Position numbers and translations under genes: made by a program. Of a stretch of DNA of 64,000 nt, positions 51,025 through 60,363 are shown in pieces. Each line of letters starts with the position of its first letter. Within the stretch, counting starts at the first letter, position 1. Under the pieces are notes generated by a model. That model did no database searches, had not been told where the DNA came from, and saw only the letters and a program-made list of their open reading frames with translations. Source of the DNA: Hyphomicrobium sp. MC1 (lineage in GTDB: Bacteria; Pseudomonadota; Alphaproteobacteria; Rhizobiales; Hyphomicrobiaceae); assembly GCF_000253295.1 (NCBI RefSeq), contig NC_015717.1, positions 124,001 through 188,000 on the forward strand, written 5' to 3'.

Positions 51025-52128
51025 TCACTGCATAGCCTGGACCGACCACGCTTTGGGCGGAAGTTCGTACATATCGAAAGGATAGCTATCTGCGTTCTCT
51101 TGCGTGATCATCGTAATGGGGACCATCAATGCAGGATAAGGCGTTCCGGCTTTTGTCAGGTTGGGCGTCGGGAGACCTTCGTTCTCGCGGATCGCATATT
51201 GAACGATGAGGCGCCCCATGATGATTCCGGCCTCCGAGCATATGGCGAGAAGGCGTCCGTCCTTCAGCATTGGAATGGCTTCACGTACGACCGAACTCGA
51301 AACGACCTTCGTGGTTTTGCCGAGCTGCCTGGCGGCCTGGACGGCACCCATGCCCAAAGAAATTTCCGGCGTGTAGATGAAGTTTGCGTCCGGATTCTTC
51401 AAAAGAAGGTCGGCCGCCTGCGAGAGGCCCTGCTCGATTCCGAGACCGCCGCCTACGGCGCCATCAATGACTTTAAGGCCGGTGCATTTCTTGGCTTCCT
51501 CTTCGAAGCCGACGTGCCTGAGATGCGCCCATTCGGCGCCAGCCGGACCTGGGATCGCGATGACGGATGCGTCGGCCGCTCCTTTTGTTTTGCAAATGAC
51601 ATCTTCGAGTGCAGACCCAATCGCTTTGTCGTCTTGGCCTACTCCGAAGGCCACCGCAGAGCTGTTCACGGGAATGCCTGCGGCAACGACTTTGACGCCG
51701 GAAGACTTCAGATTCCGAAGGATTGCATTGTAGCCATCGAAGGCGGCGGCGCCGATCACGACGACGTCGGCGCCGAGAGACTTCAAGGTTTCAAGCTGAG
51801 CGAACTGTTCTTTGACGTTTCCATAGCCTCCGGCGACCGAGACTTGCAGCACCTTGACGTTCGAGCGTTTGGCTTCGTCGACGATGCCGTAGGCGATGCC
51901 TTTCCAGAAGTCGTCGTGCAGATGGACCAAGGTAACGCCGATTTTTAGCGGCTTCTTAGCGACGATGGGAGCAACGATGTTGCGGAGGCGGTCTGGTTCG
52001 CCGGCATGCGATCCCGTTGCCGCGACGAGCGATAGCCCGAGGGCCATAGTTGAGATCAGTATTTGCCGAGCCGTGAGTGGGATGAGACCGCGAACAGGCA
52101 AAGCGCTTCTCCTGATGAGATGACCCAA
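51025..52128 (-). CDS. Ribose-type ABC transporter substrate-binding protein
   Basis: A 367-residue exported binding protein of the type I periplasmic fold. A signal peptide ends near SHAGEP (ILISTMALGLSLVAATGSHA), somewhat long because of a 22-residue leader. Typical segments: KPLKIGVTLVHLHDDFWKGI, VDEAKRSNVKVLQVSVAGGY, LGADVVVIGAAAFDGYNAIL and IPGPAGAEWAHLRHVGFEEE. The ligand cannot be predicted. It begins the transporter part of the catabolic cluster, 50 bp after XdhC. Confidence 0.88.
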   Translation of the reverse strand: MGHLIRRSALPVRGLIPLTARQILISTMALGLSLVAATGSHAGEPDRLRNIVAPIVAKKPLKIGVTLVHLHDDFWKGIAYGIVDEAKRSNVKVLQVSVAGGYGNVKEQFAQLETLKSLGADVVVIGAAAFDGYNAILRNLKSSGVKVVAAGIPVNSSAVAFGVGQDDKAIGSALEDVICKTKGAADASVIAIPGPAGAEWAHLRHVGFEEEAKKCTGLKVIDGAVGGGLGIEQGLSQAADLLLKNPDANFIYTPEISLGMGAVQAARQLGKTTKVVSSSVVREAIPMLKDGRLLAICSEAGIIMGRLIVQYAIRENEGLPTPNLTKAGTPYPALMVPITMITQENADSYPFDMYELPPKAWSVQAMQ

Positions 52129-52178
52129 AACTGCGTTTCATTTCTCCGGTAATGCTAATCGGCTCGATGTCCTCAACA

Positions 52179-53168
52179 TCACAAGACGAAGCCGCGCAGC
52201 TTAGCTTCGCTCACGAGTTCCGAGACCACGCTGACTGCGAGGCTAAGGCGGCTTTTCGTTGCGGGAATGAGGCCAATTGGCGCGCGAATGCGCGCCAGGC
52301 TCTCGGGGCTCACGCCAGCATTATGAAGCTCTGCAATCCGTTTTGCGGCGACTGCATTGCTTCCAAGCACGCCGACGTAAAAGCAGGCGGAGTGCAGGAG
52401 CGTTTGGATGACTGGGATTTCCCAGTGGTGATCGTGGAATATCAATATCGCGGCTGACCAGGCGTCGACATTCGTGTCGATGGCATGGGAGGGATCAGAC
52501 ATTTGGCGTGCCGGAAGGCCAAAGCTCTGGATATCGCGGTAGGTGGACTGATCGGGCGTCGCGATGTCGAGAATGAAGCCGATGGAGGAGAGCAGATGCG
52601 CAATCGCCGCCATGCTCGGCCCGGCGCCGATCAGATGCACCTTGACGGTCGGGATAACAGTGCGGCGAAAGAACGGGCCATCCCTTTGGCTTGCTATTTC
52701 CAGAGCGCCGGGAAGCCGATCGACTTGGCTTTCGCCTGTTTCCAGATTGGTTACATGGGACACGAACTCGCGATTTCGATTGGCTTCCATCAGGCGTTCG
52801 ATAATCCGATCGTCGGGTGCCTGATCTATGAATACATCGATGCCGCTTCCGCACGGAAGCTGCACGTCGAAATACGGAGAGCCTCTTCCATATCTTACGA
52901 GCTTGTTTTGGCCGTCGCGGATGCATAGCTGCGCTTCCATCGCGACGGCGCTTTCGAGGCAACCGCCGGAGAGATAGCCGACATAATGGCCCTCTGACGA
53001 GACCGCCATCATGGAGCCCAGAGCACGTGGTGAACCGCCCTCGATGTTGACCAGTGTAACGAGCGCGCACTTGAGGCCCATACGCCGCCAAGCAAGAAAG
53101 CTTGGCAGTACATCTTCGCCCGTGACGAGATTGCGCTCAATCGCCTGCGTCTGAAACTGCGGATTCAT
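52179..53168 (-). CDS. XdhC/CoxI family molybdenum-cofactor maturation protein
   Basis: A 329-residue protein. The N-terminal XdhC domain shows ALVTLVNIEGGSPRALGSMM and YLSGGCLESAVAMEAQ; the C-terminal Rossmann domain shows VHLIGAGPSMAAIAHLL and the family end GLIPATKSRLSLAVSVVSEL. XdhC binds molybdopterin cofactor and inserts the sulfurated form into xanthine-dehydrogenase-type enzymes. Start ATG 53168 begins MNPQFQTQAIER; a start at 53213 adds a short unconserved stretch. Its client is surely the hydroxylase encoded at 56440-60358. Confidence 0.88.
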   Translation of the reverse strand: MNPQFQTQAIERNLVTGEDVLPSFLAWRRMGLKCALVTLVNIEGGSPRALGSMMAVSSEGHYVGYLSGGCLESAVAMEAQLCIRDGQNKLVRYGRGSPYFDVQLPCGSGIDVFIDQAPDDRIIERLMEANRNREFVSHVTNLETGESQVDRLPGALEIASQRDGPFFRRTVIPTVKVHLIGAGPSMAAIAHLLSSIGFILDIATPDQSTYRDIQSFGLPARQMSDPSHAIDTNVDAWSAAILIFHDHHWEIPVIQTLLHSACFYVGVLGSNAVAAKRIAELHNAGVSPESLARIRAPIGLIPATKSRLSLAVSVVSELVSEAKLRGFVL

Positions 53169-53273
53169 GGGTTTCACGAAAGCAGACACCGCGTGCCTCG
53201 GAGCGAAGATCAAAATGACGAAAACTGGCGGAGGACTCGCAAAGAGCTGTCCTGACCTAAGAAACCCCCGGTA

Positions 53274-54284
53274 CTACGCGGCCTGAGCAAGAGGCGGATC
53301 GTAGGCGATGTAACCCATGCCGCAGATCCACTCCATCACAGGTTCGTAACCGACGATGTGTGCCGGTGCGCCGCCCATGGCGCCCATGACTGCAACCCAA
53401 TTGAGGATCTCGTGGCCGCCGTGGCCGCCGCCTTCCTCCACTTCCTCGTAGGTCATGCCCCGAAGCTTCTCGGCGTCGCCCTTTGCGAATGCTTCGATGA
53501 TCTCACGATCCCAATGCGCATTGACCAGAGGGTGCTGAATGCGCAGCGGCCACTGCATTTTTGAAGCCATTTCGATTTCATAGCTTGCAAGATCTGAATA
53601 AAGGCTTGGATCTTCGAGCGCGACCTGGCGGCCCTCCGTCTGGTAGCGCTTCATGCGCATCAGGAACTCGTCGTCTTCTGGGGCGCCCTCTGTCCATACG
53701 GGCGGCCAATGTGACAGTCCGCCTGTCGCCAGAAACGCGACACGTAAATCGCTTGGCAAGCCATCGACGATTTTACGGACTGCGACGCCGAAATCGTAGG
53801 CTCGATTCATCGTCGGCAACGGCGGCGAGAAGACGTTGATGTAAAGCGGCAGCACAGGGACGTCGAAGTTCGGTGTCAAGAATTTGAGGGGGACGAGAAG
53901 GTTGTTGCCATACTCGATCTCACCCATGCGCGCGACGTCGAAGCCCAGACCGACAAGACCGCGCAGCATGGCTTCACCGAGTTCCGGCTGCCCATCGATG
54001 ACGGCCTTCTTATCGAACTTCAGTGCTTCCATCATGTAGTCGGCAGGGCCGCTATGTGTCTGCGCGATCCCGACTGCGAACGTCGGCATCAGGTTACGGA
54101 AGTGGTTCTCGAAATGATCGTCCAGGAAGGCGATGATGACGTCGGGCTTGGCCTCCTGGAGTCGGCGCGCGCATTCGGCATGTGCCGCGGCGACGCTATC
54201 TTTCATTTCTTGGCTTGGCGCATCAGGCCACCCAAGTACGCCTGGGGCATGCGACATGCTCAGCGCTGTTACGACTTTTGCCAT
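53274..54284 (-). CDS. Class III extradiol ring-cleavage dioxygenase (LigB type)
   Basis: A 336-residue protein of the LigB family of non-haem Fe(II) extradiol dioxygenases (protocatechuate 4,5- and gallate dioxygenases). Predicted iron ligands His12 (LSMSHAPG) and His61 (DDHFENHF) fall at the same numbers as in LigB, and His192 (GGLSHWPP) matches the catalytic base near position 195. The typical end GGGHGGHEILNWVAVMGAMG is present. No separate LigA-type small subunit gene is nearby. It opens an aromatic diol ring, here presumably that made by the hydroxylase and the FAD monooxygenase. It is 105 bp after the XdhC start and 100 bp before coxE-like. Confidence 0.88.
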   Translation of the reverse strand: MAKVVTALSMSHAPGVLGWPDAPSQEMKDSVAAAHAECARRLQEAKPDVIIAFLDDHFENHFRNLMPTFAVGIAQTHSGPADYMMEALKFDKKAVIDGQPELGEAMLRGLVGLGFDVARMGEIEYGNNLLVPLKFLTPNFDVPVLPLYINVFSPPLPTMNRAYDFGVAVRKIVDGLPSDLRVAFLATGGLSHWPPVWTEGAPEDDEFLMRMKRYQTEGRQVALEDPSLYSDLASYEIEMASKMQWPLRIQHPLVNAHWDREIIEAFAKGDAEKLRGMTYEEVEEGGGHGGHEILNWVAVMGAMGGAPAHIVGYEPVMEWICGMGYIAYDPPLAQAA

Positions 54285-54384
54285 AGGAGACTCCTATCTT
54301 TCGTCCTTCAATAAAGCCACGTTCGTCGGGCGGCCCCAGCCGTTGGGTTTAGAGGTAGCTCCTGCCACTTCGAGGCGGAGGGAT

Positions 54385-55539
54385 TTATCGGATGGTGGAA
54401 TTCTTCACCTCCCGGCCACGTCGGTGCCCAAAATTTTCACCCATCAAGTTGATCAAGCTCGACAATTCTGCAGCCGAGCTGCCGGCAACGAAATCGTCGA
54501 TCATCGGCAGCGCCGCCTGCATGCCCTTGGTAAGCGGCTCGAATCCGGGCGTAGATTTGTGCGGGTTTGCCCATATGACCCGGTGGCTCAGCGCCTGCAG
54601 CCGTAGCATTTGCTCGCGAAGCAGATCGGCGCCGCCACGTTCCCATCCGTCTGAAGCGATTACGACGATCGCGCCGCGCGCCATGCCGCGCTGACCCCAG
54701 ATGTCGAGAAACGCGCGTAGCTGATCGCCGAGCCGCGTTCCTCCTGACCAGTCAGGAACGGCACGGGAAGCCGCAAGCATCGCGGCCTCGGAATCTTTCG
54801 TATCAAGGTGTTTCGTGATGCGTGTGAGCCGTGTCCCTACCGTGAAAACTTCCGTTCTCCGTCGTGCGCACGAATAGGCTGCATAGCCGAAGCGCAGCAG
54901 ACCGGGCGCAAACGGCGTCATGGAGCCGCTGACATCGAGGAGAAGGATGCGCTTGCGCGGACGAGAGCGCGGCAGGCTCATGAACAGGCGATCGGGCTCG
55001 CCGGCACGGGCGTACGCCGCCTTCACCGTTCGTCGGATATCGATAGGTCCACGGTTCGAACTTTTTCGCCGTCGTCCCCGTTGCATCGCCACGTTTGAAC
55101 GCAATTGGGCAATGAGTTGGAAGATCAATTCCCGTTCTTCTGCCGAGAGCGCCGAAAGTTTCCGCGTGCGCAGAACTTCGACGGCGCTAGCAGCGCCCAT
55201 CTCGATCTCGCGATCATCATCTTCTTCTTCATCCAAGGTTTTCTTCATGAACCCGGCCGAGCCTGGGATCATCGGCGCGGCATCAGGATCAGGCAGGATC
55301 TCTGTTGCGAGCGTATCGTGGCCAAAAAAGTAGCGGGCGAAACACGCGTCGTATCGTGCCACATCTCCCGGCGAACCGCAGAGCGTCGTGCGACCGCATA
55401 GGAACAATGCGTAAAGACCGCCATCCTTGATGGCCGTGGTTGCTTCGAACAGCATTTCGATGCGGCTCGCATTGATGTAAAGGCCGGCGTCCCGCAGCGT
55501 GTTGATGAAACCGAGAACCGATTCCTGCGCAGCGTGCAT
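54385..55539 (-). CDS. VWA-domain protein (CoxE type)
   Basis: A 384-residue protein with a C-terminal von Willebrand factor A domain. The metal-ion-dependent adhesion site is LLLDVSGSMTPFAPGLLRF, with GGTRLG and IVVIASDGWERG completing it. The N-terminal part (VLGFINTLRDAGLYINASRI) is the CoxE leader. CoxE works with the CoxD ATPase in post-translational assembly of the active site of molybdenum hydroxylases. It lies 4 bp after the ATPase gene. Length matches the family. Confidence 0.9.
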   Translation of the reverse strand: MHAAQESVLGFINTLRDAGLYINASRIEMLFEATTAIKDGGLYALFLCGRTTLCGSPGDVARYDACFARYFFGHDTLATEILPDPDAAPMIPGSAGFMKKTLDEEEDDDREIEMGAASAVEVLRTRKLSALSAEERELIFQLIAQLRSNVAMQRGRRRKSSNRGPIDIRRTVKAAYARAGEPDRLFMSLPRSRPRKRILLLDVSGSMTPFAPGLLRFGYAAYSCARRRTEVFTVGTRLTRITKHLDTKDSEAAMLAASRAVPDWSGGTRLGDQLRAFLDIWGQRGMARGAIVVIASDGWERGGADLLREQMLRLQALSHRVIWANPHKSTPGFEPLTKGMQAALPMIDDFVAGSSAAELSSLINLMGENFGHRRGREVKNSTIR

Positions 55540-55543
55540 CTGG

Positions 55544-56440
55544 TCAGGCCCCTTGCGGCACCAATAGACTGTATTTGCCTGCGATCACGCGCGCCTGGTC
55601 CTCATGGTATTTGAGAACCGTGCCGAGCGTCAGTGCAGCTTCTCGGGGCGTCATTTCGGTCGCGCCGAGCGCAAGAAGCGACCGCGCCCAGTCGAGACTT
55701 TCGGCGATACCGGGAGCCTTGAGCATGCCGGCTCCTCTGAGACGCGCGACCGCCGCCAGAATCTGATCCGCGAGGCGAGTTGGGATCGCTGGAAAGCACC
55801 GTTCGATAATGGCGCGTTCGCGGGCTATGTTCGGATGCTCGATCCACTGATAAAGGCAGCGGCGCTTCAATGCGTCGTGAACATCGCGCGTTCGGTTCGA
55901 GGTGACAATCACGAACGGGGGGATAGCGGCCTTGATCGTCCCGAGTTGGGGAACGGTGATCGCGTATTCCGACAGTGCTTCGAGAAGGAACGCTTCGAAC
56001 TCATCGTCGGCGCGGTCGACCTCGTCAATGAGAAGTACGCTCGGCGTCGTCTCGAAAGCCTTGAGGATAGCCCGCGGCTGCAGGAATTTCCGGTCGTAAA
56101 GCTCGCTTTCGAGGCCGTCCGCATCCTGTCGTCCGACGGTCTCTGCAACCCGCATGTGCAGGAGCTGACGTGAGAAATCCCAGGCGTAGAGCGCGTCGGA
56201 TTCGTCGAGACCTTCGTAACATTGCAGCCGGAAGAGCGGCCAACCGAAAGCTTCCGAAACGGCGTGCGCAAGCGCGGTCTTGCCAACGCCCGGCTCGCCT
56301 TCGCAGAAGAGCGGGCGATGGAGTTGCAGCGCAAGGAAGACGGACGCACTGACGGTTTCCTCGGCGAAATATCCGACCGCTTCAAGTTCGGAACCGAGAG
56401 CTTCGTAGTCGGCCGGGATTTGACGTGACGTCATGACCAT
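55544..56440 (-). CDS. MoxR-type AAA+ ATPase (CoxD type)
   Basis: A 298-residue AAA+ ATPase. Walker A is FCEGEPGVGKTALAHAVSEA, Walker B VLLIDEVDRADDEFEAFLLE, sensor VIVTSNRTRDVHDALKRRCL. In the carbon monoxide dehydrogenase system CoxD unfolds or remodels the large subunit for cofactor sulfuration. I use ATG 56440, which overlaps the stop of the small-subunit gene by one base; a GTG at 56443 and an ATG at 56434 are alternatives. It is coupled between the hydroxylase small subunit and coxE-like gene. Confidence 0.9.
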   Translation of the reverse strand: MVMTSRQIPADYEALGSELEAVGYFAEETVSASVFLALQLHRPLFCEGEPGVGKTALAHAVSEAFGWPLFRLQCYEGLDESDALYAWDFSRQLLHMRVAETVGRQDADGLESELYDRKFLQPRAILKAFETTPSVLLIDEVDRADDEFEAFLLEALSEYAITVPQLGTIKAAIPPFVIVTSNRTRDVHDALKRRCLYQWIEHPNIARERAIIERCFPAIPTRLADQILAAVARLRGAGMLKAPGIAESLDWARSLLALGATEMTPREAALTLGTVLKYHEDQARVIAGKYSLLVPQGA

Positions 56441-57021
56441 CACGCCGTCTCGAGCGCGGACGTCGTCTCTGCTTCACCTCTCATAACGCGGGCGGCCTCC
56501 ATCGCCGCGTCGACGATGTGCTGATAGCCAGTGCAGCGGCAGAGATTTCCGGAAATCGCAACACGAACCTCGGTGCGGGTCGGATTCGGATTTTCTTCCA
56601 AGAAATTTTTCAGAACCATCAGCATGCCAGGCGTGCAAAAACCGCACTGCAGCGCGTGGCATCTATGGAAAGCAGCCTGCAGAGGATGGAGGTCGACGGC
56701 ATGCGAGCTCATTGCATCGAGCGGCTTATACACGCTCGCGAGCGTTTGCGTCGTGATGTGGGTTACGGGCGCGACGCGCTGCTGTGACAGAGATTCCACC
56801 GTATAGACGGTCGCTCCCTCGGCCTGCAGTGCCAACAGGTTGCAGGATTTGACCGTTGAGCCGTTGAGATCCACCGCGCAGCAGCCACAACGCGCTTCGT
56901 AGCACCCCGCATGTGTGCCGGTCAGGTGTCCGACATCGCGGATGAAATCGATCAGGAGCGTTCGTTCGTCGACATCACCCATTACAGGCTTTCCGTTGAT
57001 GGTCATGGTTATCTTGGTCAT
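56440..57021 (-). CDS. Molybdenum hydroxylase [2Fe-2S] small subunit (CoxS type)
   Basis: A 193-residue iron-sulfur subunit. The plant-type cluster is bound by CYEARCGCCAVDLNGSTVKSC-like cysteines around residues 42-63, and the second cluster by QCGFCTPGMLMVLKNFL and NLCRCTGYQHIVDAAMEAAR. Electrons pass from the Mo site through these clusters to the FAD of the medium subunit. The start ATG overlaps the stop of the medium-subunit gene by 4 nt. Length is slightly above CoxS (~166) because of a C-terminal tail. Confidence 0.93.
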   Translation of the reverse strand: MTKITMTINGKPVMGDVDERTLLIDFIRDVGHLTGTHAGCYEARCGCCAVDLNGSTVKSCNLLALQAEGATVYTVESLSQQRVAPVTHITTQTLASVYKPLDAMSSHAVDLHPLQAAFHRCHALQCGFCTPGMLMVLKNFLEENPNPTRTEVRVAISGNLCRCTGYQHIVDAAMEAARVMRGEAETTSALETA

Positions 57022-57887
57022 GCTGGAAGGGCTCCCGTAGACAGGCGGGTCAATACTCTTGTCGCGAGCGAAATAGTCAGTTCGGCTTGATACTTTTGAG
57101 CACGTGTAACGGCTTTATCCGGTGGCAGCACTTCCGCCGAGACGCGCTGGGCAATTTCGGCCAGCGACAGGGCTGCGAGGTTCTGACCTTTCAGCGTTTC
57201 GGTAACGCCAGTGGCGATGCTCGGAGCCTTTGCAACGCCACCGACGACCAGGCGCAGACGCTCGATTGTACCGTCGGCTGCGAGCGCAATGGCACCCGCG
57301 ACCGTTACGATCGCCGCGTCAAATGTCCGGAACCGGAATTTCTCGAACGCGACTGCGCTCCAATAAGGGAGTGGAGGAACCGTAATTCCGGTCAGGATCT
57401 CATCCGGCGCGATGTTGGTCCCGCCCGATGCGTTGAAGAAGGCATCGGCGCTAAGCATGCGGACGCCTTGCACCGAAGTGAGCTTAAACATTGCTTCGAT
57501 GCCGCTCAGCAATGTCGGGACGTCGAAGCGAATTCCAGCTTCGCAGACAGCGCCGCCGATCGTCCCCATGTTGCGGACGGATCGATCCGCAAGATTCCCG
57601 GCGACAGAAGAAATTTCACTTTGCCAGCCTGGGAGCGTCATTTTTGCGAGCTTAGCGTAAGTCGTGCACGGACCGATGTCGCGCGAGCCGTCTTCCAGTT
57701 CGGTAGCGCCAGACAGTCCGGGGACGTCAGCTATGGAGATGACGCTGCTCGGCCGCTTCTGACGCTCTTTGAGAGCCAGGAGGAGGCTTTGTCCGCCAGC
57801 GATGATCTTTGCATCCGATCCTGCCTGCGCGAGAACGCCAATGGCATCGTCGAGCGTGGCAGGCCGATAAAAATTGAATGGGGTCAA
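57018..57887 (-). CDS. Molybdenum hydroxylase FAD-binding medium subunit (CoxM type)
   Basis: A 289-residue FAD subunit. The N-terminus FNFYRPATLDDAIGVLAQAG and the FAD motif KIIAGGQSLLLALKERQKRP are canonical, followed by SVAGNLADRSVRNMGTIGGA with the T-I-G-G contact. Start is TTG 57887, overlapping the large-subunit stop as TTGA; the frame is open far upstream but inside the large-subunit gene, and CoxM-family proteins are ~288 residues. Its end overlaps the small subunit. Confidence 0.9.
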   Translation of the reverse strand: MTPFNFYRPATLDDAIGVLAQAGSDAKIIAGGQSLLLALKERQKRPSSVISIADVPGLSGATELEDGSRDIGPCTTYAKLAKMTLPGWQSEISSVAGNLADRSVRNMGTIGGAVCEAGIRFDVPTLLSGIEAMFKLTSVQGVRMLSADAFFNASGGTNIAPDEILTGITVPPLPYWSAVAFEKFRFRTFDAAIVTVAGAIALAADGTIERLRLVVGGVAKAPSIATGVTETLKGQNLAALSLAEIAQRVSAEVLPPDKAVTRAQKYQAELTISLATRVLTRLSTGALPA

Positions 57888-60358
57888 AAGAAGAGCTCCA
57901 ATTCGCCTTTGGGTTTCGGCCACGACATCGCATCGCGCGGACCTTCGTAGTCCGGCATGTCGTCGGGGTAGCGGAAGTCTGTTTTGCCGCTCCGTTCCTT
58001 CTCGCGAAGGGCAAGAAGCACGCGATCCGGTGTAATCGGAAGTTCCGTGAAGCGGACGCCGATTGCGTTGGCGATGGCATTGCCGATAACGGCAGGGACG
58101 GGGCCTGTGCCGGATTCGCCTGCACCTTTTTGGCCGCCAGGAATCGTTTTCGATGGCGCCGGTATTTCGAAAAGCTTCGTCAGTTCCGGCATATCGGCAG
58201 CTTGCGGCGCCTGATATTCGGCGAACGTTGCGTTCACCATGTGGCCCATCTGATCGTAGACGTAGTCTTCGCCAAGAGCCATGCCGATGCCCATCAGGAA
58301 GCCGCCCTGATGCTGGCCTTCGACGATGAGGGGATTGATCACCGTCCCAGTGTCGTGCGCCATGACGTAGTCGAGAACATCGATGTGTCCAGTCTCCGGA
58401 CATACGCGGATGTGCGCGGCATGCGCTGCGCCTGCGTATGTCACGGAGAAATTGCCGGAACCGTCTGGAGCCTCACGATCGGTCGGCGTGTCGTAAGTCG
58501 CGACGGCTTCAAGCGTCGGTTCGAAGCCTGGCGGCAACTGGTGCGTACGATAGGCCGAGAAGCTCGCTAGGTTTTCGAGATAAAGGCCGCTCTCGCTCAA
58601 GCCGCGGACATAAACGCGATCCTGTCCGGTTTCGAGATCCTGCGGATCGGCTTCCAAGACGTGCGCAGCGATGGCGACGATCTTTTCGCGCAGCCGCTCG
58701 GCCGCTGTGCGGCATGCCGTACCGAGAACGGCCGCGGCGCGACTTGCGTATGTGCCCAAGCCGAACGGTGCGTTGGCGGTGTCCGGCGGCGCAAGGAAGA
58801 TTTTCTCGAAGCCGACGCCGAGGACGTCGCTGACGATCTGTCCGAGAAACGTCGCGTGGCCTTGGCCGTGCGTGACGTCGCTCGAAAAGATCGTGACCGT
58901 ACCGTCGGTTTCGAGACGGAGGCGAATGGCAGACAGGTCCGTGTCGAAGGAGGGGTGGCGGCAGCTCGTGTATTTCATCGAGATCGCCATGCCGACGCCT
59001 TCGTATGGCTTCGGGTTAGCGCGCTTTTCCTTCCATCCAATCTCGGCCGCAGCAAGCTGCAAGCATTCGTCGATCGACGTCGTATCCACTTCTTGGCCGA
59101 TGGGCGTGCGCACAGGGCATTGCTCGCCCCTGATCGTGTTGATTGCGCGGACATCGAGCGGATCGAGACCCAGAGCATTGGCGGCCATATCGACGAGCTG
59201 TTCTTTGGCCCAGATGATCTGCGGAATTCCAAAGCCGCGCAACGCGCCACCAGGAGCTGTATTGGTGTGGACGATTTCTCCGTCGATATGAAGGTTGGGG
59301 ATCGGATAGGGCAGCAGACCAACATTTGTGCCGATATGCACGACCTGATTGCCCCAGAACGACAGCGCGCCGGAATTCTGGATGATGTAGTCGCGATAGC
59401 CGATGATTTCTCCCGTCTTCCTGAAGAACATCTCGGCGTGCCTGATCTGGGAATTGCGCGCCGTTCCAACGCGAAAGACATCGGCGCGCGACAGCACGAG
59501 ATGGACCGGGCGCCCGAGCCGCATCGAGAAGATGCACGCAATGACCTCATGCGGAAACATCTGCACTTTGGAGCCGAAGCCCGCTCCGACTTCGGGCGCA
59601 ACAACACGCACTTTGTTGCGCGGAAGCTGTAAGACGTCGGCGATGCTGTCGCGGAGCATGAAGATCGACTGCGTCGAAGAATAGAGCGTCAACATTCCGG
59701 TGAAGGAATCGAAGCTCGCGACGCAGCCGTGTGGATCAAGCGCAGCACCTGCCTGTCTATTTGACGAGAAGCGTTGACGGACGACAAGATCGGCTTCGTC
59801 CTCAGCTGCTGAAATATCGCCAATGCGGACACGGTAGCGATCGAAAATGTTGCCTTCGCCGAACTCGTAGTTGATGCCCTCCTGAATGAGCGGAGCGTCA
59901 TCGGCGAGCGCGCTCTCGGCGTCGACCATGACCGGAAGGTCGTCGTACTCGACGCTGATCTTTTCGAGCGCATCGAGCGCCTGATATTTCGTATCTGCGA
60001 CGACTGCCGCGATTTCCTGACCTTCGAACAGGACCTTGTCGGTCGCGAACGGAAAATGATCGCCGACGAGCAGGTCCTGCATCAGGTCGCCCCAGGGCTT
60101 GACCTTTCCGACAAGCTCCGGTCCGGCCAAGACGCCGTGAACGCCGGGCATCGTTGCCGCGGCAGATGAATTGACCTTGATCCGGGCGTGCGCATGCGTG
60201 CTGCGAAGGATCTTAGCGTAAAGCATTCCAGGAAAGCGCAGATCGTCAATGAAACGTGCTGTACCTGTTAGCAGCGCTAAGTCTTCAGTCCGGGGCACGG
60301 ATGTACCGACGAGCCGGTCCGATTTGTCCAATAGAGTCGCTTCGACTTTTTTGTCCAT
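57884..60358 (-). CDS. Molybdenum hydroxylase large subunit (xanthine dehydrogenase family)
   Basis: An 824-residue Mo-binding subunit. It begins LVGTSVPRTEDLALLTGTAR, FIDDLRFPGMLYAKILRSTH and contains VRVVAPEVGAGFGSKVQMFP. The substrate loop reads TAPGGALRGFGIPQ, not the CSFR loop of form I CO dehydrogenase, so CO is not the substrate. The catalytic glutamate lies in QKGAGESGTGPVPAVIGNAI near the C-terminus. The family hydroxylates aldehydes, purines or N-heteroaromatics with water as oxygen source. ATG 60358 is used; start codons up to 60370 also exist. It is the core enzyme of the cluster. Confidence 0.92.
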   Translation of the reverse strand: MDKKVEATLLDKSDRLVGTSVPRTEDLALLTGTARFIDDLRFPGMLYAKILRSTHAHARIKVNSSAAATMPGVHGVLAGPELVGKVKPWGDLMQDLLVGDHFPFATDKVLFEGQEIAAVVADTKYQALDALEKISVEYDDLPVMVDAESALADDAPLIQEGINYEFGEGNIFDRYRVRIGDISAAEDEADLVVRQRFSSNRQAGAALDPHGCVASFDSFTGMLTLYSSTQSIFMLRDSIADVLQLPRNKVRVVAPEVGAGFGSKVQMFPHEVIACIFSMRLGRPVHLVLSRADVFRVGTARNSQIRHAEMFFRKTGEIIGYRDYIIQNSGALSFWGNQVVHIGTNVGLLPYPIPNLHIDGEIVHTNTAPGGALRGFGIPQIIWAKEQLVDMAANALGLDPLDVRAINTIRGEQCPVRTPIGQEVDTTSIDECLQLAAAEIGWKEKRANPKPYEGVGMAISMKYTSCRHPSFDTDLSAIRLRLETDGTVTIFSSDVTHGQGHATFLGQIVSDVLGVGFEKIFLAPPDTANAPFGLGTYASRAAAVLGTACRTAAERLREKIVAIAAHVLEADPQDLETGQDRVYVRGLSESGLYLENLASFSAYRTHQLPPGFEPTLEAVATYDTPTDREAPDGSGNFSVTYAGAAHAAHIRVCPETGHIDVLDYVMAHDTGTVINPLIVEGQHQGGFLMGIGMALGEDYVYDQMGHMVNATFAEYQAPQAADMPELTKLFEIPAPSKTIPGGQKGAGESGTGPVPAVIGNAIANAIGVRFTELPITPDRVLLALREKERSGKTDFRYPDDMPDYEGPRDAMSWPKPKGELELFF

Positions 60359-60363
60359 GAGCG

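Noticed and set aside
57884..60358. Carbon monoxide dehydrogenase assignment for the CoxMSL-like genes
   Set aside because: The large-subunit loop is TAPGGALRGFG and lacks the cysteine-containing loop of form I CO dehydrogenase; the neighbours are aromatic catabolism genes.
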